A stretch of DNA of 64,000 nt from Balanoglossus misakiensis (taxonomy: Eukaryota > Hemichordata): positions 4,774,001-4,838,000 of the forward strand of contig CM082586.2 in the NCBI GenBank assembly GCA_040954595.2, written 5' to 3'. Shown here piece after piece: positions 14,162 through 27,621 of the stretch (the stretch's first letter is position 1; every line of letters starts with the position of its first letter). The notes beneath the pieces were generated by a model, which saw only the letters and a list, made by a program, of their open reading frames with translations, did not search any database and had not been told where the DNA came from. The translations under genes and the position numbers were made by a program.

Positions 14162-14714
14162 TCTGCAATGCAACACGAGCACAAGAAGTACTTTGGCACT
14201 AAGAGAAGCGACAAAGGGACGAACAGGTGGCTGGTTGCCACACACAAGTCATGGTCATTGACACTGTCCCCGCTGTATCAATAATTAACGTTGAAGGAAA
14301 CTATGGTGGATTGAAGTTCCTCAAGTCATGGATTTGTACTGTCTTCGCAGATGTTGCGGCGAGCTAACCCCCTTCATCAGAAAACTCATTGCCCGAGACA
14401 TCTGCCAGAGACAGAAGCGCTATTTCTGAAAATACGATTTATATCATCAGGGCCATATCGTTGGGAGGTTGCCTTTTCAAGAAGCCGCCTGTATCTTGTC
14501 TTCATTAGGGTCTAACTACGTAACGAATGAGTGGTATCCCTCGTAAATTCCACGCTTTGTCACCTCGGATAAACTGAAGATTCGATAAAAACGCGTTCAC
14601 GGAAACCCAGTTTTTCTATTTCGGTCAATGACACGGATTAATGTGAAATTGATAAATGTAAACTGCAATCGTGTGTATTAAGTGTATGTATATGCATGCA
14701 CGTATGTATGTAGG

Positions 14715-14743
14715 GGAGAGAGAGAGAGAGAGAGAGAGAGAGA
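14715..14743. repeat. (GA)n microsatellite
   Basis: Uninterrupted run of about 14 GA dinucleotides directly after a short GTAT-type run. Confidence 0.95.
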
Positions 14744-15760
14744 ACAAGCCGGAGGCATTTAATTGTAATAGACAGTGGCATTCGGAGGCAATTGTTAACC
14801 GGTTTCCTGCAGAAGAGGGTTTGTCGGAATGCAAATATTACACATCTGATTTAATGCCGGTTTCCATACAGGCGATGTCGTCCGGCAGGGACCCAAAGAA
14901 AGCCACATGCCGCGATTCTTAACGCAGCTTTATTGCACTGGCGTTGTATCCGATCTGAGTGGCACCTAACGGCAGTGACCATGGTTACTGGCGGGAAGTG
15001 GGCCTGTGTCCAATTTTGGATTCAGCGGCGCGCTCTGACCTCTCCCAAGGTTCGGTTTTCTGTGACATGTGTTGGCACTTAATCTGTTAGCGTTGTAAGA
15101 TATTCTCCAGTATCGGTATCACGGAACACGGGTGTCGGTTCCAGACCGAGTCACACAATCGCCGGCATACCTCTCATTCGCGGCTTCTGTTGTTATGTAA
15201 TGTGAGCCCAATAACGAAATATTAATTTGTTTTTGATCAGAGGTCAGTTCACGCCGAGGTCAGAGAATGGCGCAGGCTGAACTGCCCTTGACGTGGCTGT
15301 TCGAAGCGGGGCGATGGCACAATGAAAACTGTTTAGAATAAATCTGTTTAGAACAGCATAAAGTTTAACACGTCGAGGGTTTTGACACGGATGAAATGCC
15401 TTTTCAGATGTTGACATATGTAAGCTCCTGAACTAGAAACAAACATTGCAGTCTGTGGAGTGAAGATCTTTGATGATCGACAGGCGCAACCACAAAAGAT
15501 TACACTGGTTTGTGCAGCAAAGCCCTGCAAAGCCGTCTTGCGTTTTTATAAATATTTGTGTATGGCACACGTTGGCATGGGTAAACGGACTATAAACATT
15601 AAGTACGGGTTCCCAAAGTTAATTACTGTAAAGTAAGTGTTGTTTCACGATGTTTGAACTTTCGATCCTGCGATATTTCAGCCTGGCGATTCTCTGACTT
15701 CGTGTTTAGATCTAAATGCTGACGCAGCAGTTTAATGGCAATGTCGTTGCTCATGTATGA

Positions 15761-15786
15761 GTGTCTGTCTGTCTGTCTGTCTGTCT
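15761..15786. repeat. (TGTC)n microsatellite
   Basis: About six perfect TGTC tetramers, the reverse-strand form of the CAGA-type repeats seen elsewhere in the window. Confidence 0.95.
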
Positions 15787-18700
15787 CATACACGTATGCA
15801 CATACATTTGGAAATTTCCTGCAATGTTTGATTGAAGGCAAATTTTAAGTGACGATACTTAATGATATCATAGATTTAAAGGTCCGTTTTTAATGGCACA
15901 AATTGTGGGCCACCCATGCACTATGACTTGCATGTAGAATGTAAACTACCAGATAATCGCGTGGTGGCAGAAAGCTAACTGTCCAACGACCTCCAGAAAT
16001 CGTGCAGTCGGTTAAAGGCAAGGTCAGATGTTATTCATGACCCGTGACCCCCAGACTGCTACATACGTCATAGCAACTGTCAAGACCCACTAAAACGCAC
16101 ATTATTTATGTACCAGACAACGCACAACCAACAATTAAACTCAATTTCACGTGTCTTCGATCAGCTGCACAGCTGTCGACTGTTAAACAGACGCAGACGA
16201 CGGTGACGAAATGTGGGCCGCAGCGCGACTCGGCAACGTCGAGCGCGGGAGTGAAAACGCAATCTCCATGGAGACGGACGCTCGGGTTTGCGTCACACGC
16301 GGAATGATGCATTATGACAAGTGCCAAAGTGAACGCCCTCGGACCCCCGGGGGTATACGCGGAACGTTTTATCCAGGATACACACAGTTAGTGGAAGTTG
16401 TCTTGCAGCAGTTCACAGAGTTCAGGATGAATGCATCAAACAGATGTCGGAAAAAGCAGGTCTGGCAATTATGAAATGATCTGTCATTTTCTATTTCCCT
16501 CATGATGTAAACATTCACATGTTGCTGTTAGTCTACTCGGACTAAAAAAAACTAAATTTTACGTAAATTCAGACATTTGATTTTCCACCTTTCTCACAAT
16601 ATTGGGGATAAAATGAAAATGCAAGAAAACCTCAATATAGGCGTAATATACCTTACGTCATGTCAGGTTATAAGCAGATTGCAAAACTAACGAAGAGGAC
16701 GTCTTAAAGCCTGTATATTAATCAAGGGCTCTCAGTAATCTGGACATTTGCCTCTGAGAATGTTGAAAGGAAGAAGGATGATTTAAACCAGACCCTTTCC
16801 ATGTAACCAATTAATAAAATCCAAAAAGAACATGGGTCATCGAATTTCATTGAACATTAGCATTTTGAATATAATTGTATGTATGTATGGTTGTATGTCT
16901 GCCTTTAGTTTTTGCATATCTTTATTTTTAGTTCAAATTGACCATAATAAACATCCATACAAAATGGCGCCGATGATTGCCAAAGTCATTGATTCATTGC
17001 GTGGGTCGAGTTGGCATGGAACATTCAAGCACATCATGGTTCCGCTGTAATCAGTGCAGTCACCGTGCTCCACAAACAAGAATGATGACGTGTTTTTTTC
17101 CCAAGAAAACTCAAACCTGTATTGCCCGTGGGTATAATCTCCAACTGCCGACTAACACATCTATAAGCTAATGTGACATTTGAAGTCCGATTTGTTTGGT
17201 TTCAACCTTTTTTTCTTCTTTTATTCTGGCATGACTTTCAATACTAATTAGTTTATAGGATATTAGTCGAGAAACTCCAGCTGGTTATAATCTAATTTCC
17301 CGCTCGCCCAATTCCGCTGATCACGAACATCATTTCATATCATGCTGTTTGGTCTGTACGTTAATACTGCATATCATTACAAGAAGTTGAATGTTAAACA
17401 TTTACACGAGATTTGGAATTGTTGGCCTGATTGGAATGCTAATTACGTCGTTTGAATGATAATAGAAATCGTGTCTGCAGACATCTAAAACTATGTTTTA
17501 ATTGCGTAATTTTAGAAGAGTGATTCAACGTAATTCACAATTCAAACACACAAAATATATAGTGATTACAAATTCCACAGACTGAATTTAAATCTTACTC
17601 ATTACTATTCGTAAGAAGGTCATATCTGGCCGTTTGGCGCCATTTTGGTTTAGTATTTTCCACAGCAAGATGGCGTCCTATGAATATTCATGACTCACGT
17701 TGGCCTACATGGAGAACATCATTCTGAGGCACCATCGTGTTCTTGGGAATCGTGCCGTTCCATCCATCGGGTGTTGGGACGTATACTTGTGCGATGAAGT
17801 CTTGAAGACGAGGGAAACCACACATGACAGCACATCTTGTTTAGTGCTGTCACGTGGCCTGAACAGCGGATCTGCTGACAAACGAGTGGTGACAAGTGTT
17901 TGACCCTGCCTGTTAATCACGTAACCTAATTTGCGTCGTTCCAGCGGATTAAATATTGCCACAACTATTCGAAACAACAGGTGCGTCGGTTTTTCACCGA
18001 AGTGATGCCGTAATTAATGAAAAATACAGTTTAGGGTCTAAGCATCGTGCAAATTGCATCAGATTTACTTTGGCGCGTGAAATTTGTGCGGGACATTTCA
18101 TCGCGTCGGCTGTCTTCAATGCAAACACAGCGGCCATATTGAATCTACAAACGCAGCAACATCGACCGCTGTCAGGAGATCAGGCAATTTTGAAGAAGAA
18201 GAAAAAAAACATAACAGTTACACATTACATATTAGCTGAATTACGATAGGGCACGCGTGCATCGTCGCGGCTAGGTTCTGTCGGCGGACAATGTTGCACG
18301 ATCAGCAGACGTGAAACCTGACCGGCTTTTGGCTTCAGACAGCTTCGCAGCTCACTGGCAGCCATGTCACGCAAAACCCATTGATAAGCGATCTTAAACC
18401 AGCCATAGAAATCTCTTTGTTACATTATGGGAGTTTCTATCACCTAAGCAGGAGTCAGGTATCGGATTGATATGCAGAGAAGGTTTGCCTATTACCTTTT
18501 GTGTGTCGGGGAAATGTTAAGTATTTTCTCGTGTATAACCTAATGTCAGAAATTAGCGCTATTTTTCTTGCGCATTTCTCGTAACCCCAGGGTACTTCGC
18601 TTCTTACGGCTCGCTGATTTTCATAGACTTCTACAACGTTTGCCGCGAGGCAGAAAACCGTAAGATTCCATTAAATCTAAAAATAGTCAAGACTATATAT

Positions 18701-18826
18701 AGGGCAACGGGTAATGGCTCAATTTGTCTATATTAAATGATCAAGGCTGCGTTAGGGTTGCCTTATTCAAACTTATAGGAATTATATCTCGGGGCATGAG
18801 GAATGTCTGTCATATTCTCTGTTACC

Positions 18827-18864
18827 GTTGCCGTGGAAACTGGATGTTTCCATTGCCAGGCAAC
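18827..18864. promoter_or_regulatory. Tandem RFX X-box-like elements
   Basis: Two X-box-like dyads lie 11 bp apart: GTTGCC-GT-GGAAAC (18,827-18,840) and ATTGCC-A-GGCAAC (18,852-18,864). The RFX family binds GTNRCC(0-3N)RGYAAC. Each element departs from it by about one base. CCGTTGCC and GGCAACGG at the outer edges also form an 8-bp inverted repeat spanning the pair. RFX sites often control ciliary genes, but no ciliary exon is visible nearby. Confidence 0.35.
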
Positions 18865-19301
18865 GGCAATCCTATCTCCGACTTAGAATTAACAAGAGCA
18901 GGGTTTGTTTAACTCGGACCTATCGCTCACATACCTCTTTTGTAACGTGGCCAGCGCTGGAGCAGACACACCATCTTTGCAGTGCAAGCTCTCTAAAGCG
19001 CGGATTATTGAAAATAATTTAGCAGGGTCAACTCTAACGTGGGCGATGTCTTCTGCACAATGAGCGTTTGCTTCTCCTGGGATTACTCATCAATAAGATC
19101 TTAGACGCAGAACGCGTGTTCCATGTTAAGTCATAAAGTATTACAAGATCAGAATGAATCATTGGGGTTTACCTTAATCACTAATCAATCAGTAAATCAT
19201 CAATGCCCACTATACTCGACTTCACATTGGATTTTTTTTGCTAATGCTTAAATTCCCTTAAGTAGTGTGTGTATATATTTTATATTTCAAAAAGAACCTG
19301 T

Positions 19302-19355
19302 ATCTCTCTCTCTCTCTCCCCACTCTCTCTCTCTCCCTCCCTCCCCCTCTCTCTC
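19302..19355. repeat. (TC)n-rich microsatellite
   Basis: Imperfect TC/CCTC run of about 54 bp, pyrimidine-only apart from one A. Confidence 0.95.
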
Positions 19356-21471
19356 GCTTTGTGAATAGCCAGCAACAGCAGTGTCTGACAGCGTTGATGG
19401 AATAAATATAAAATGTGTCAACTAATGGTGTCACATGATCGAGAATGAGCGCAATCGATACCATGAAACAATGACAGTAACCATGACAGCGATCAAATAT
19501 TATGTCTTAATGCGAACATTTTGACGTTCTTTTGCAAAATGTGATGATGGCTGGCTTGTCTCGCGATGAATGTTTTGTGTTGAATTGATCCGCATTATTC
19601 TCGTGACAGACTTATTCACGGGAAAAGTACGACATGGTCCTGCTAGAAGCAAACTAGGCATATGCACAACCACGCCCCGCTATGCAAAGCTGAACGACGA
19701 TAAATAAAGCGAAAAAAAGTGTGACTACTTCGATACAACACTCTCACGATGACTTGTTGCTGGAGTTCGTGGTCAGAGTCAACGCTTTAATTTGGGGGCA
19801 CCGTGTACCCTGTTTGGCTAGGAAGAGACTATATGCGTTGCGGTAGATTGCGTCACGCAAGTTAATGCGCTCAACACCAATATGCAATAAAAGTTTAAAG
19901 AGGAAGTAAACCCGAAGGCCTACGACATCATATGTCACACTGTGACATTTACGGTGATGGAATTATTCATAACCCCGGCAATATAGCGTCGCGTTTCCCC
20001 GTTCATTGAGGACGCCTAGAATTAAATCGAGACTCTCTCGGTAAAACGACATTGGCGCACTAGTAGTCATTTGCATATCTGAGGCCGGCTTTTTCATTTT
20101 GCGCGCCATGATTTTTCTTCACTTTCCCGTGATGCGCTGAAATTGTCGGCGACAAAAGGTCATTTAAAATTCGACTCAGGTTATTAGTTTTCGTGAGAAA
20201 AAGAAATTATACGTAGGCAGCAATTGTAGAAATATTGCTGCTGCTACTCGAAATGATTCTGGGTAATATAGTTGTCCGAAAATACATGAGTATAGGGACC
20301 ACCCATATACACAGCAGCGGGAGTTCGTTTTTAATTAACCCCACTGGCACAGGCAGAAATTACAGGGAGATATGTCTAATTACTCGGGGTATCTTTAAAT
20401 GATTTACGTTTCCAGGAATAGTTCGCCTGGTTCAGCTGCACAAATCCTAGAATGGTTTTATCTCTTTAAAAAAATGAGAAATTAATAGTTGGATGTTTGC
20501 TTGATATTTGAAATATTAAGCGATACATGCTTCTAAATGGAATATAATCGCCGCGGGGTATGGGATCCTCACGCGCGATGAATTATAGAGCTTTGTTTTG
20601 AAAACCAGTTGGTAACATCCGGGTGATTTGTCCTGATGAAAAGTACAGTGACGGGTCGCACGGATACTGGGTCCTGAAGAGTCTCCTTGTCGTGCGCAAC
20701 AGCTGCGAAGAAAATTCCCAATGTCTCGATTTCACGGGATTTTTTATATATTTTGCTTGCATAAGAATCAGGATCGGTGGGCCTATTCATGATGGTAGGA
20801 AACGAGATACCCCATGGTCTGTCAGAGAATAGTGAAGAGAAAAAGCCGGTAATCTGAGTAGGCTTATATACGGCTTTCATACATAAACTCACAGAATCAT
20901 AGTTACTAAATATCTATTATGTAGTCATGTAACAAAACACAACGCACTGCGTTATCTAAACAGCAGCAAAAAAGCAAAAATAACATGATGGCTGGTGCCC
21001 AATCTGGCTGTAGAGGGCGGGTTACACAATTCGGTTTTGGCCCAACCTAAAAGGAAATAACTGTATCAGCATTCTGAAAAGTAACTGAATGCGGTGGAAA
21101 TTTTCAAGTAGTCAATTCCGCCGCACCAGTCATGATTTATCGCTTTCATATACATGCGTGTAACACTGAATTACTTGGACAAAAAAGCTTTTAGTGGAGT
21201 TGTCAGATTTCATAGCATTCACTTTCACAGATTCTGCCTGTGAGTTTCAGTTTCAATTTTAATTTTAATACAGGAATCGTTGATGCCACTCTTTGGGTCA
21301 ATATCCGAATGTCGAGCAGCCCCCTCCCCCTAACACTCAATGGAAAGTGTTGGTGGACATGCGGGGGTCAGCGACTTTCACCATCTGGACAGGTGGAGAT
21401 TGAAGGCGTTGTCAAGGACGATGCTGTGATGTCATGTTTTGCCCGAAAACACTAAACGATATTTTTCACAG

Positions 21472-21538
21472 AAGAGAGAGAGACACACAGACGGACAGAC
21501 AGGTAGACAGACAGAAGGGAGTGAGAGACAGACAGAGA
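21472..21538. repeat. Compound GA/CAGA microsatellite
   Basis: GA run followed by degenerate CAGACAGA and GACAGAC units over about 67 bp. Confidence 0.9.
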
Positions 21539-24500
21539 TGATGTTTTGAATTTGAAATGTACACCTTGACATTTACACGACCTTCACGTAATCGCCACTG
21601 AGAAACACCATTATGGTTTCCAGAAACATTTTTCCACGTCTTTGGCGTTCATGCTTGACGCACATCGGAACAACTTAAGTGGCATGTACTTAGTTTCGGG
21701 TCGTCATTACGTGTAAATGGGGAGTAATCAGTCATCGCCACACGAGTAAAAGCATCGCTCGAAATTACTCCACGAATCACTCCTAATTACGGCTTTTCTT
21801 ATAAAGACATATTGGACCCTGCTGGGAAAATAATGACCAGGTTTCTAAATTAAGTACGTGTTGCTAATGAGAAAAAAACTTGTCCTGGTGAATTATTTGT
21901 AATCAGCCCTCGAAATGGAAACGAGTAAGCATTATTACTACCCCCGAGACAAAGAACGAATCCTTGATGATTATGTGAAATTTATACCCGTAAATTATCG
22001 AAATATATATCATAATCATTACAAAAACAGTTTCGCGTGTAAGTCGATAAAATCCCAGATTGATAAATATTGTAATGAATTTTATTGCATATGGACTGCC
22101 TATTACTCGTATCTCATACGCACATGCGAAAATCAATGCTTTTCCTTATTCAAAAGTGTGATTATTGTTATAAATAGTGTAAATAATCTTTATCAAACAG
22201 AATGTTTGTTTTTGTTCTGTGCGTAATCTCAGTTTTGTCCTCCACCCTCTTTATGGAAATCCTCGGTAATAGATTGATCGCCACAACCCGTGTCTACACG
22301 ACCAGCTTTGTCATCAGTGATAATTGAATTAAGTCTGGTCGAAAATGCAGCTGTCGATAAATAGTAATGCCCTCATATAGTCCGTGTTGACAAATGAAAT
22401 ACCGGTCGGTTCAACAATGTGTGGTCGATACACAGAAACAAATATTGCAAATATCAACATGATTAAATGTAAGACTGTTGTCTCTGGTAAAAAAATTTCC
22501 ATCCCGAGCGTGTTTTTGCATACTCTCATAAGAAGACCGTTATAGATGGAATCTGGAAATTGTTTGATGTGATGATCTGATGGCTAAAAACAAATGGACA
22601 TGAAGGCTTTGGCAGCTGCTCCACAAGAGCAATTTACGTTCCGTGCAATTTGTCCGCTGAAGGAAACTATATCGCTTGTCCAAATCACATCCCTTGATCG
22701 TCTGCCTTCTCCAAGACAGCAGCAGTATTTCTGAATGACGTTTAATGTCCAGTGGAATTGACTTCGTCGACGGGGATGAGGCAAGCATCCTATGAATACT
22801 TCATGTCTGTGAAAGTACGAAGGAACGAACAGGCTATTAAAGTACGTGTCGACTGGACGCATGTGGCGACCTTTCTAACTCGCTGAAAAATATAACATAA
22901 GCTCAATGAGCCATAAAGCTTCCCGTATGCAATCCCTTTCTGAGACTTGACCGAGATTTTAAATTGCACGATGTTCGTGCAGGTGGGCATTAACTATTAC
23001 CCTATATAGTTATCTATCAGACTTTGTCGACTGTGGAGGCGATATCAAACGTAAAATTCCCTCTGTTGCTTTCATTTTCAAATAAAGAAGCACATAGTCC
23101 CAGGCGAAAACATCGCATTCCTATTTCCCACGTTTAGCATTTCTGTCGGTCACGCATGTTTTCCCGCCAAAACCTGTCATGTCATAAGGGTGTCGTGCCA
23201 TCGCCATTGTGAGATGTGTTCTATTTTTATTATTGAGAAAGATGTAAACATTCCACTGTGTCATTTTGTATCTCTCGGGCGCATCAATATACTTACAGTG
23301 CTGAAACTTTACGAGGCTTTCGTGACCCCAAAGGTTGAAACAGAGGCATGATTTAACATTCTCGCTCGCCAACAAGTCTTAATCTCGCAAGTAGCATGGC
23401 CTCTCGTGAGATAAGCGAGAATCTGCAACTGAATTTGCCACCGTTGTGCAATTTTCGAGCCAGAATTTATAGGCGAGTTAGTATCCTGTCGTCTGATTTA
23501 TATACCTAATTGACAAAAGCGTTCTACGCTGATTCAGTAATGTATGAAGTCGACAGAACAAACAAATGGCGATAACATTCCCAGAGCAAGGTTTCAATCA
23601 TGTTAATCTCGTGTAAGTTAACATGAACTACATGTATAAACGAAGGTGAACAGGCATGCAGTGTGTTATTCAAGCGGTCTTATTATAAATGTATCTTGAA
23701 AAATTATGGGTTTCGTTCGAAACGGATTGCTTCTCTGACTCTACGATGGATGGATGGTATGGATACGTTGAAGTCACCCGACATTTGAACTTCTGTGACG
23801 CCGTATGGTCGTCATGCAGCGTCGAAAATACGGTGCACAAACGTGGAAAACAGACTACAGGTATAGGTAACGATACAACCACGAATTAAACCGGATAAAT
23901 AACAACACTATACTTGTTTTTCTCTCCTTCTATTTCTCTTCCGAACCATCAAAACCCGAGGGAAGACAAGCGACCTTATTATCAATTCATATCCACTTTG
24001 CATCTGTACCCGCGCAATTCTGACGAATCTCTGAACACGGTGCAGCGGTGTCCACCGGCCAGATCACGAACGTGAGAGACACTAAACGCGGGTAGAAAAA
24101 AAGGCTACATTGTGGAACAAAGGTCAATCTTTCGATTTGTTACCGCCAGGGTTCAGTAAATATGCAGTACTAGATCATGCCGCCTTGACAGGTTTGTTGT
24201 TTCGCTCTCAGCTCAGCGGCTGTCTATAGCAATACACAGCATAAACAACAAAACATGCACTAAAATATAACAGAATTGAAAGCCAACTACGAAAATAAAT
24301 ATCATTAAATGATATAAAACATGAAAAAAATAAAGTGTATATCTTAATTCTTACAAGGCAATGTGGATCAGATTTGTAATCCCATGAGGCGTAATGACAA
24401 TCTCCATCCGAGGAGAATTTAAGGTTGAGATTCTCCGCCTTGTTCTTGAATGGCATACACGGATCAGAATTTATTGCCTATAACGTCTATCCCGTCTTTT

Positions 24501-26179
24501 GCCACGATTGGATGTTTTACAGTTTAACGGGAATTGCAATCGCCCCCTTACTCGGCTTACATAAACCATTGCTCCCAATCCCCTTCGCGATTTCACGTCA
24601 TTGTGCTTCCGATGCACGGGACTGGCGCATATGCACAATAATCGAATATTTCTCCGTTTAATCACGAGTTCTGTTTTTTCCACTGGTACCCCAGCCCGGA
24701 GTGATGGCACAAAAGCAAACAGCGGCCTAAATTAATGTGTCCCTGCCAAATTAGATTATTTAAGTCAGTGAGTCGTTGATAATTCGCGATGAAGAAATTC
24801 GTGGCAATTACACTCGTCAGCGCGCGGGTCAAGGGTATCACGAAGACACCGCCGAGCGTCGGGACGCATGCAAATATGCCGTGAAATCAGCCCCTACTAT
24901 TCATATTAATTATGCCAGTGGCAAAATTGTCCAGATTAATTTGCGACGCAATATATTCCAACAGCTCGCAGCTATTTTTATTTGTAAGTGTCAAGCAGTA
25001 TCAAACGTTCTCGCGCGGTGTGGCCGCGTGCATAACCCTGTGAAGTGTTTATTAAAGCACTTTGCGACCAACAGTACCGAAGGCGTTGAATTGATTTTTT
25101 GCAACAGCGAGAACACGACGAGAACTCCGAACACGAAACCCGTGTGCATTTGAATTAGAACACGGGATATCATATGCAAATAGAGCGGCATCAACCCTGT
25201 GCGGGCGGGCTAATGGTCTTTCATCCGAACCGTCAAATACATCATCCCGTTACTTTCACTCTGTCGGAACGCGCGCAGTTCCCCCCCCCCCTTTTCCCGC
25301 CGGACGCTGAAATAAGGTCAGAGGGTCAAGGGTCATCGCACCCGGCCAGAACTATGTAAGGTAGCTTTGTACAGGTATGTTTGTGATGTGATAAAAACAT
25401 GAAATTTTCGCAGAGACCGGGTGTCAACAATCTCCTGTACAGAAGCTGACATATAAAATGTTTGCGCAGTCCACAGGTTTCAAGAGAACACGCGCAGAAT
25501 TCTGCTCCCTTTTGTATCCATTTCTTTCCAAGTCAAAGGAATTGATGTGTTTTCACCCTTTGAAAAATATATGGTGGCTGTCCGCATATGGATTACATTT
25601 CCCTGCCTCGCCACTGATTAAATAATTTATCTATTTTCCTCGTAACTTGAACTCGTTATTCGCGTGACCTGAACGAGGTTATTCCCCGCGACATCTCCCT
25701 GGAATCAGTACAGCGGCGCTCTGACGGTATCCTGGATGGTTTTGTCTCAAAGACCTACTGACGTCACTGAGCCAGTCAATATTTTCGCTACTTTTGGCGC
25801 CAGTTTGAAAAGCCGTCCGTCACATCGGTTTATGCCTTTTCCTAGTAGGTGAAAATGGTGTTGAAAGTGGCACACGTCGACAGTTCCTTGACTGGCACCC
25901 CCTTCAATACGCTCCTTTCATATCTGTTTGGTTCTAGATTCGGCTGCTCAAAAGCACGAGCCGTGAAAAGGTGAAGCACGTCTCACTAACAAAAATGTGC
26001 GTTCGTTTGTTCAGCAAAGTTCGCACACTGGCTGCGCACGATATGACTGTTCGCCCTTTAGATTATTGTATTACCGAGAATTTTGACACATCATGCATAT
26101 AATTGTGTTACAAATTCCAGAACATTCGCCTAGGCCATACATTATGCAAGGTAAAACAAAAGAATTATAACAATACAAG
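21539..26179. other. Unique non-coding DNA upstream of a putative promoter
   Basis: No recognisable coding sequence. The 125-codon plus-strand ORF at 24,776-25,153 has no motif I know. Octamer sites lie at 24868 and 25174, TTTCCCGC at 23160 and 25293, and a C11 run at 25,281-25,291. Confidence 0.45.
25759..25801. promoter_or_regulatory. CRE plus E2F-type site cluster
   Basis: An exact TGACGTCA (25,759-25,766) lies about 27 bp before TTTTGGCGCC (25,792-25,801), an E2F-type sequence. The cluster is about 420 bp upstream of the CCAAT-type promoter at 26.2 kb, so it could serve that unit. This is inference from spacing. Confidence 0.3.
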
Positions 26180-26194
26180 TTTGACAATGTGACA

Positions 26195-26245
26195 CTACAT
26201 GACGCAATGACGCATGTTCGCTGCTGATTGGTTGGAACCACCTGG
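26195..26245 (+). promoter_or_regulatory. Putative promoter with CCAAT box and bZIP-like sites
   Basis: Two TGACGCA-type bZIP-like elements sit just before CTGATTGGTTGG (26,223-26,234), which contains an inverted CCAAT box, the NF-Y site. No clear TATA box follows. Placed immediately upstream of an exon-like segment ending in a strong donor at 26,399, this is the best promoter candidate in the window. Confidence 0.3.
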
Positions 26246-26398
26246 ACCATCTCCACTTGGATATTTCCGTCTAGCCTTCCCCGTGCATTTTCATTTGAGA
26301 GTCAGACGGCCACGCTGTTGCACGGACCACGAGAAGATGCGGAGAACTCTGCCCCCGAAACAGAGTTTCTCCGCTGGATAGTCTTCATGACGACAGCG
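26228..26398 (+). other. Putative exon 1 (possible short ORF)
   Basis: This block ends GACAGCG followed by GTAAGTA, close to the ideal U1 donor. It is open from the ATG for 57 codons. The predicted peptide has no recognisable domain, and the start may lie further upstream, so coding status is uncertain. Confidence 0.3.
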
Positions 26399-27129
26399 GT
26401 AAGTAAAGTAACAGAAGTAGACACATTTACTAAATTTTTGAACAGAAACATGGGTTATTCTGTGGCGAGTTACGGACAACTAAAACGCCAGACGTTGACA
26501 CCGCGGAATTGAAAAAAATTGGGTGCGCACAGTCAGACAGCTCGGGTCAGCGCCTTCGCTGCGTTTTATTCACAAATTCGACCCATTCGCGTTACTCAAC
26601 TTGAGATGTACGGTTTATAAAATTAAGACAAGTCGGTGTTGAAGCTCTACTGGTGGGCGGCATGTTTTTTTTTACATAAAAAGGTAGTTTTTCGGGAAAG
26701 GGGAGGGGGCCGGGGCTACAACGAATTGCTAGCGGGTTCGGTGAATTGACAGTGGGCTCACGTGTAGTCAGCGTGTTTTCGAATTGTGAGCGAATGCAAA
26801 TTTTGTACTACCAGTCAATAGCAAAAATAAGCTTTGAAACGCTTCATTTGGAACAGTTTTTGCGTGTGTCCGTGAATTCTTGCCAAAAAAAATGTTGAAT
26901 TTTAATATGTTCCGCTTGGCTGTGGGCCTAACATTGAAAATGTGTGAACGTGGATAGTGCCAGGCTGGAGTTTAGGGGAACTTGTCTGTCAGCGAAGCCC
27001 TAAAATATTTGTCGTCGCGTATGGTGTACAATATGCGAATGAACAACAGTTTGGCGTACGGTGACCCAGGTAGATATTTGGTTTCGTGTTTATGGACAGA
27101 CTATTCACTTCCCTTTCCTCGTTTTGCAG

Positions 27130-27232
27130 ACTGATCCCGGATTTCTACGACCAAGCCACGTGTTGTAACTGTGCGAGGATAGTGCCTGTACGTTCCACGT
27201 GGATGCTATGATGTTACAAGCATGATGTACAA
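27130..27232 (+). other. Putative exon 2
   Basis: It is preceded by a pyrimidine-rich tract ending TTTTGCAG and followed by the donor CAA/GTAAGC. Length is 103 bp. In the phase of the upstream ORF it stops after 12 codons. Confidence 0.4.
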
Positions 27233-27278
27233 GTAAGCGGTATTAGCCAAATTTTGGGCAATTTTTAAGATCTTTCAA

Positions 27279-27387
27279 CGATTCTGACTGGTGCCGGTAG
27301 CCAGTTCAGCGAACCGGATTTTGAACAAACCTGGAAGTGCAACATTACGGATGCTATATGTGGATGTCATTTGAAAGTTTTGAAACC
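27279..27387 (+). repeat. Direct repeat R1 (partner at 29,048-29,158)
   Basis: It starts CGATTCTGACTGGTGCCG and is clearly alignable, with substitutions and small indels, to 29,048-29,158. Shared blocks include the ACAAACCTG string and GTGGATGTCA. It lies in the putative intron after exon 2, indicating an old duplication of about 1.77 kb spacing. Confidence 0.75.
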
Positions 27388-27621
27388 ATCATGACCACAT
27401 GCTCGGTGTATGGGTCAGTTTTGTTACGGCACCAACAAGTTCATCGACTTTGAATTCTTCGAAAGGTGCTCGTTGTTGTGAGTGTGTGTGCATGGTGCGT
27501 GTGTGTCACGGTAAGTTGTACGGTATATTTGGGCCATGCAACTAGCCTACATTGAGGTGAGCGTTTGTGTGTTCCATGGCTGAATGAAGACCATTGGAGG
27601 AGTGGTTTCATAACAAGTAAG

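Larger units (their letters stand above)
14162..21471. other. Unique non-coding DNA with scattered microsatellites
   Basis: No ORF shows a known domain. Octamer sites lie at 14829 and 20069, TTTCCCGC at 17296, TTTGGCGC at 17633 and 18069, and a YY1-like AAGATGGCG at 17667. A near-palindrome GTGACCATGGTTAC lies at 14,975-14,988. I see no tRNA, rRNA or transposon ends. Confidence 0.5.

Noticed and set aside
13964-14261. Cys/Leu/Ser-rich ORFs on the minus strand and Gln/Thr/Arg-rich ORF on the plus strand
   Set aside because: Low-complexity translation of the CAGA/GA microsatellite.
24776-25153. 125-codon plus-strand ORF
   Set aside because: No domain or signal peptide seen and no exon signals at its edges.
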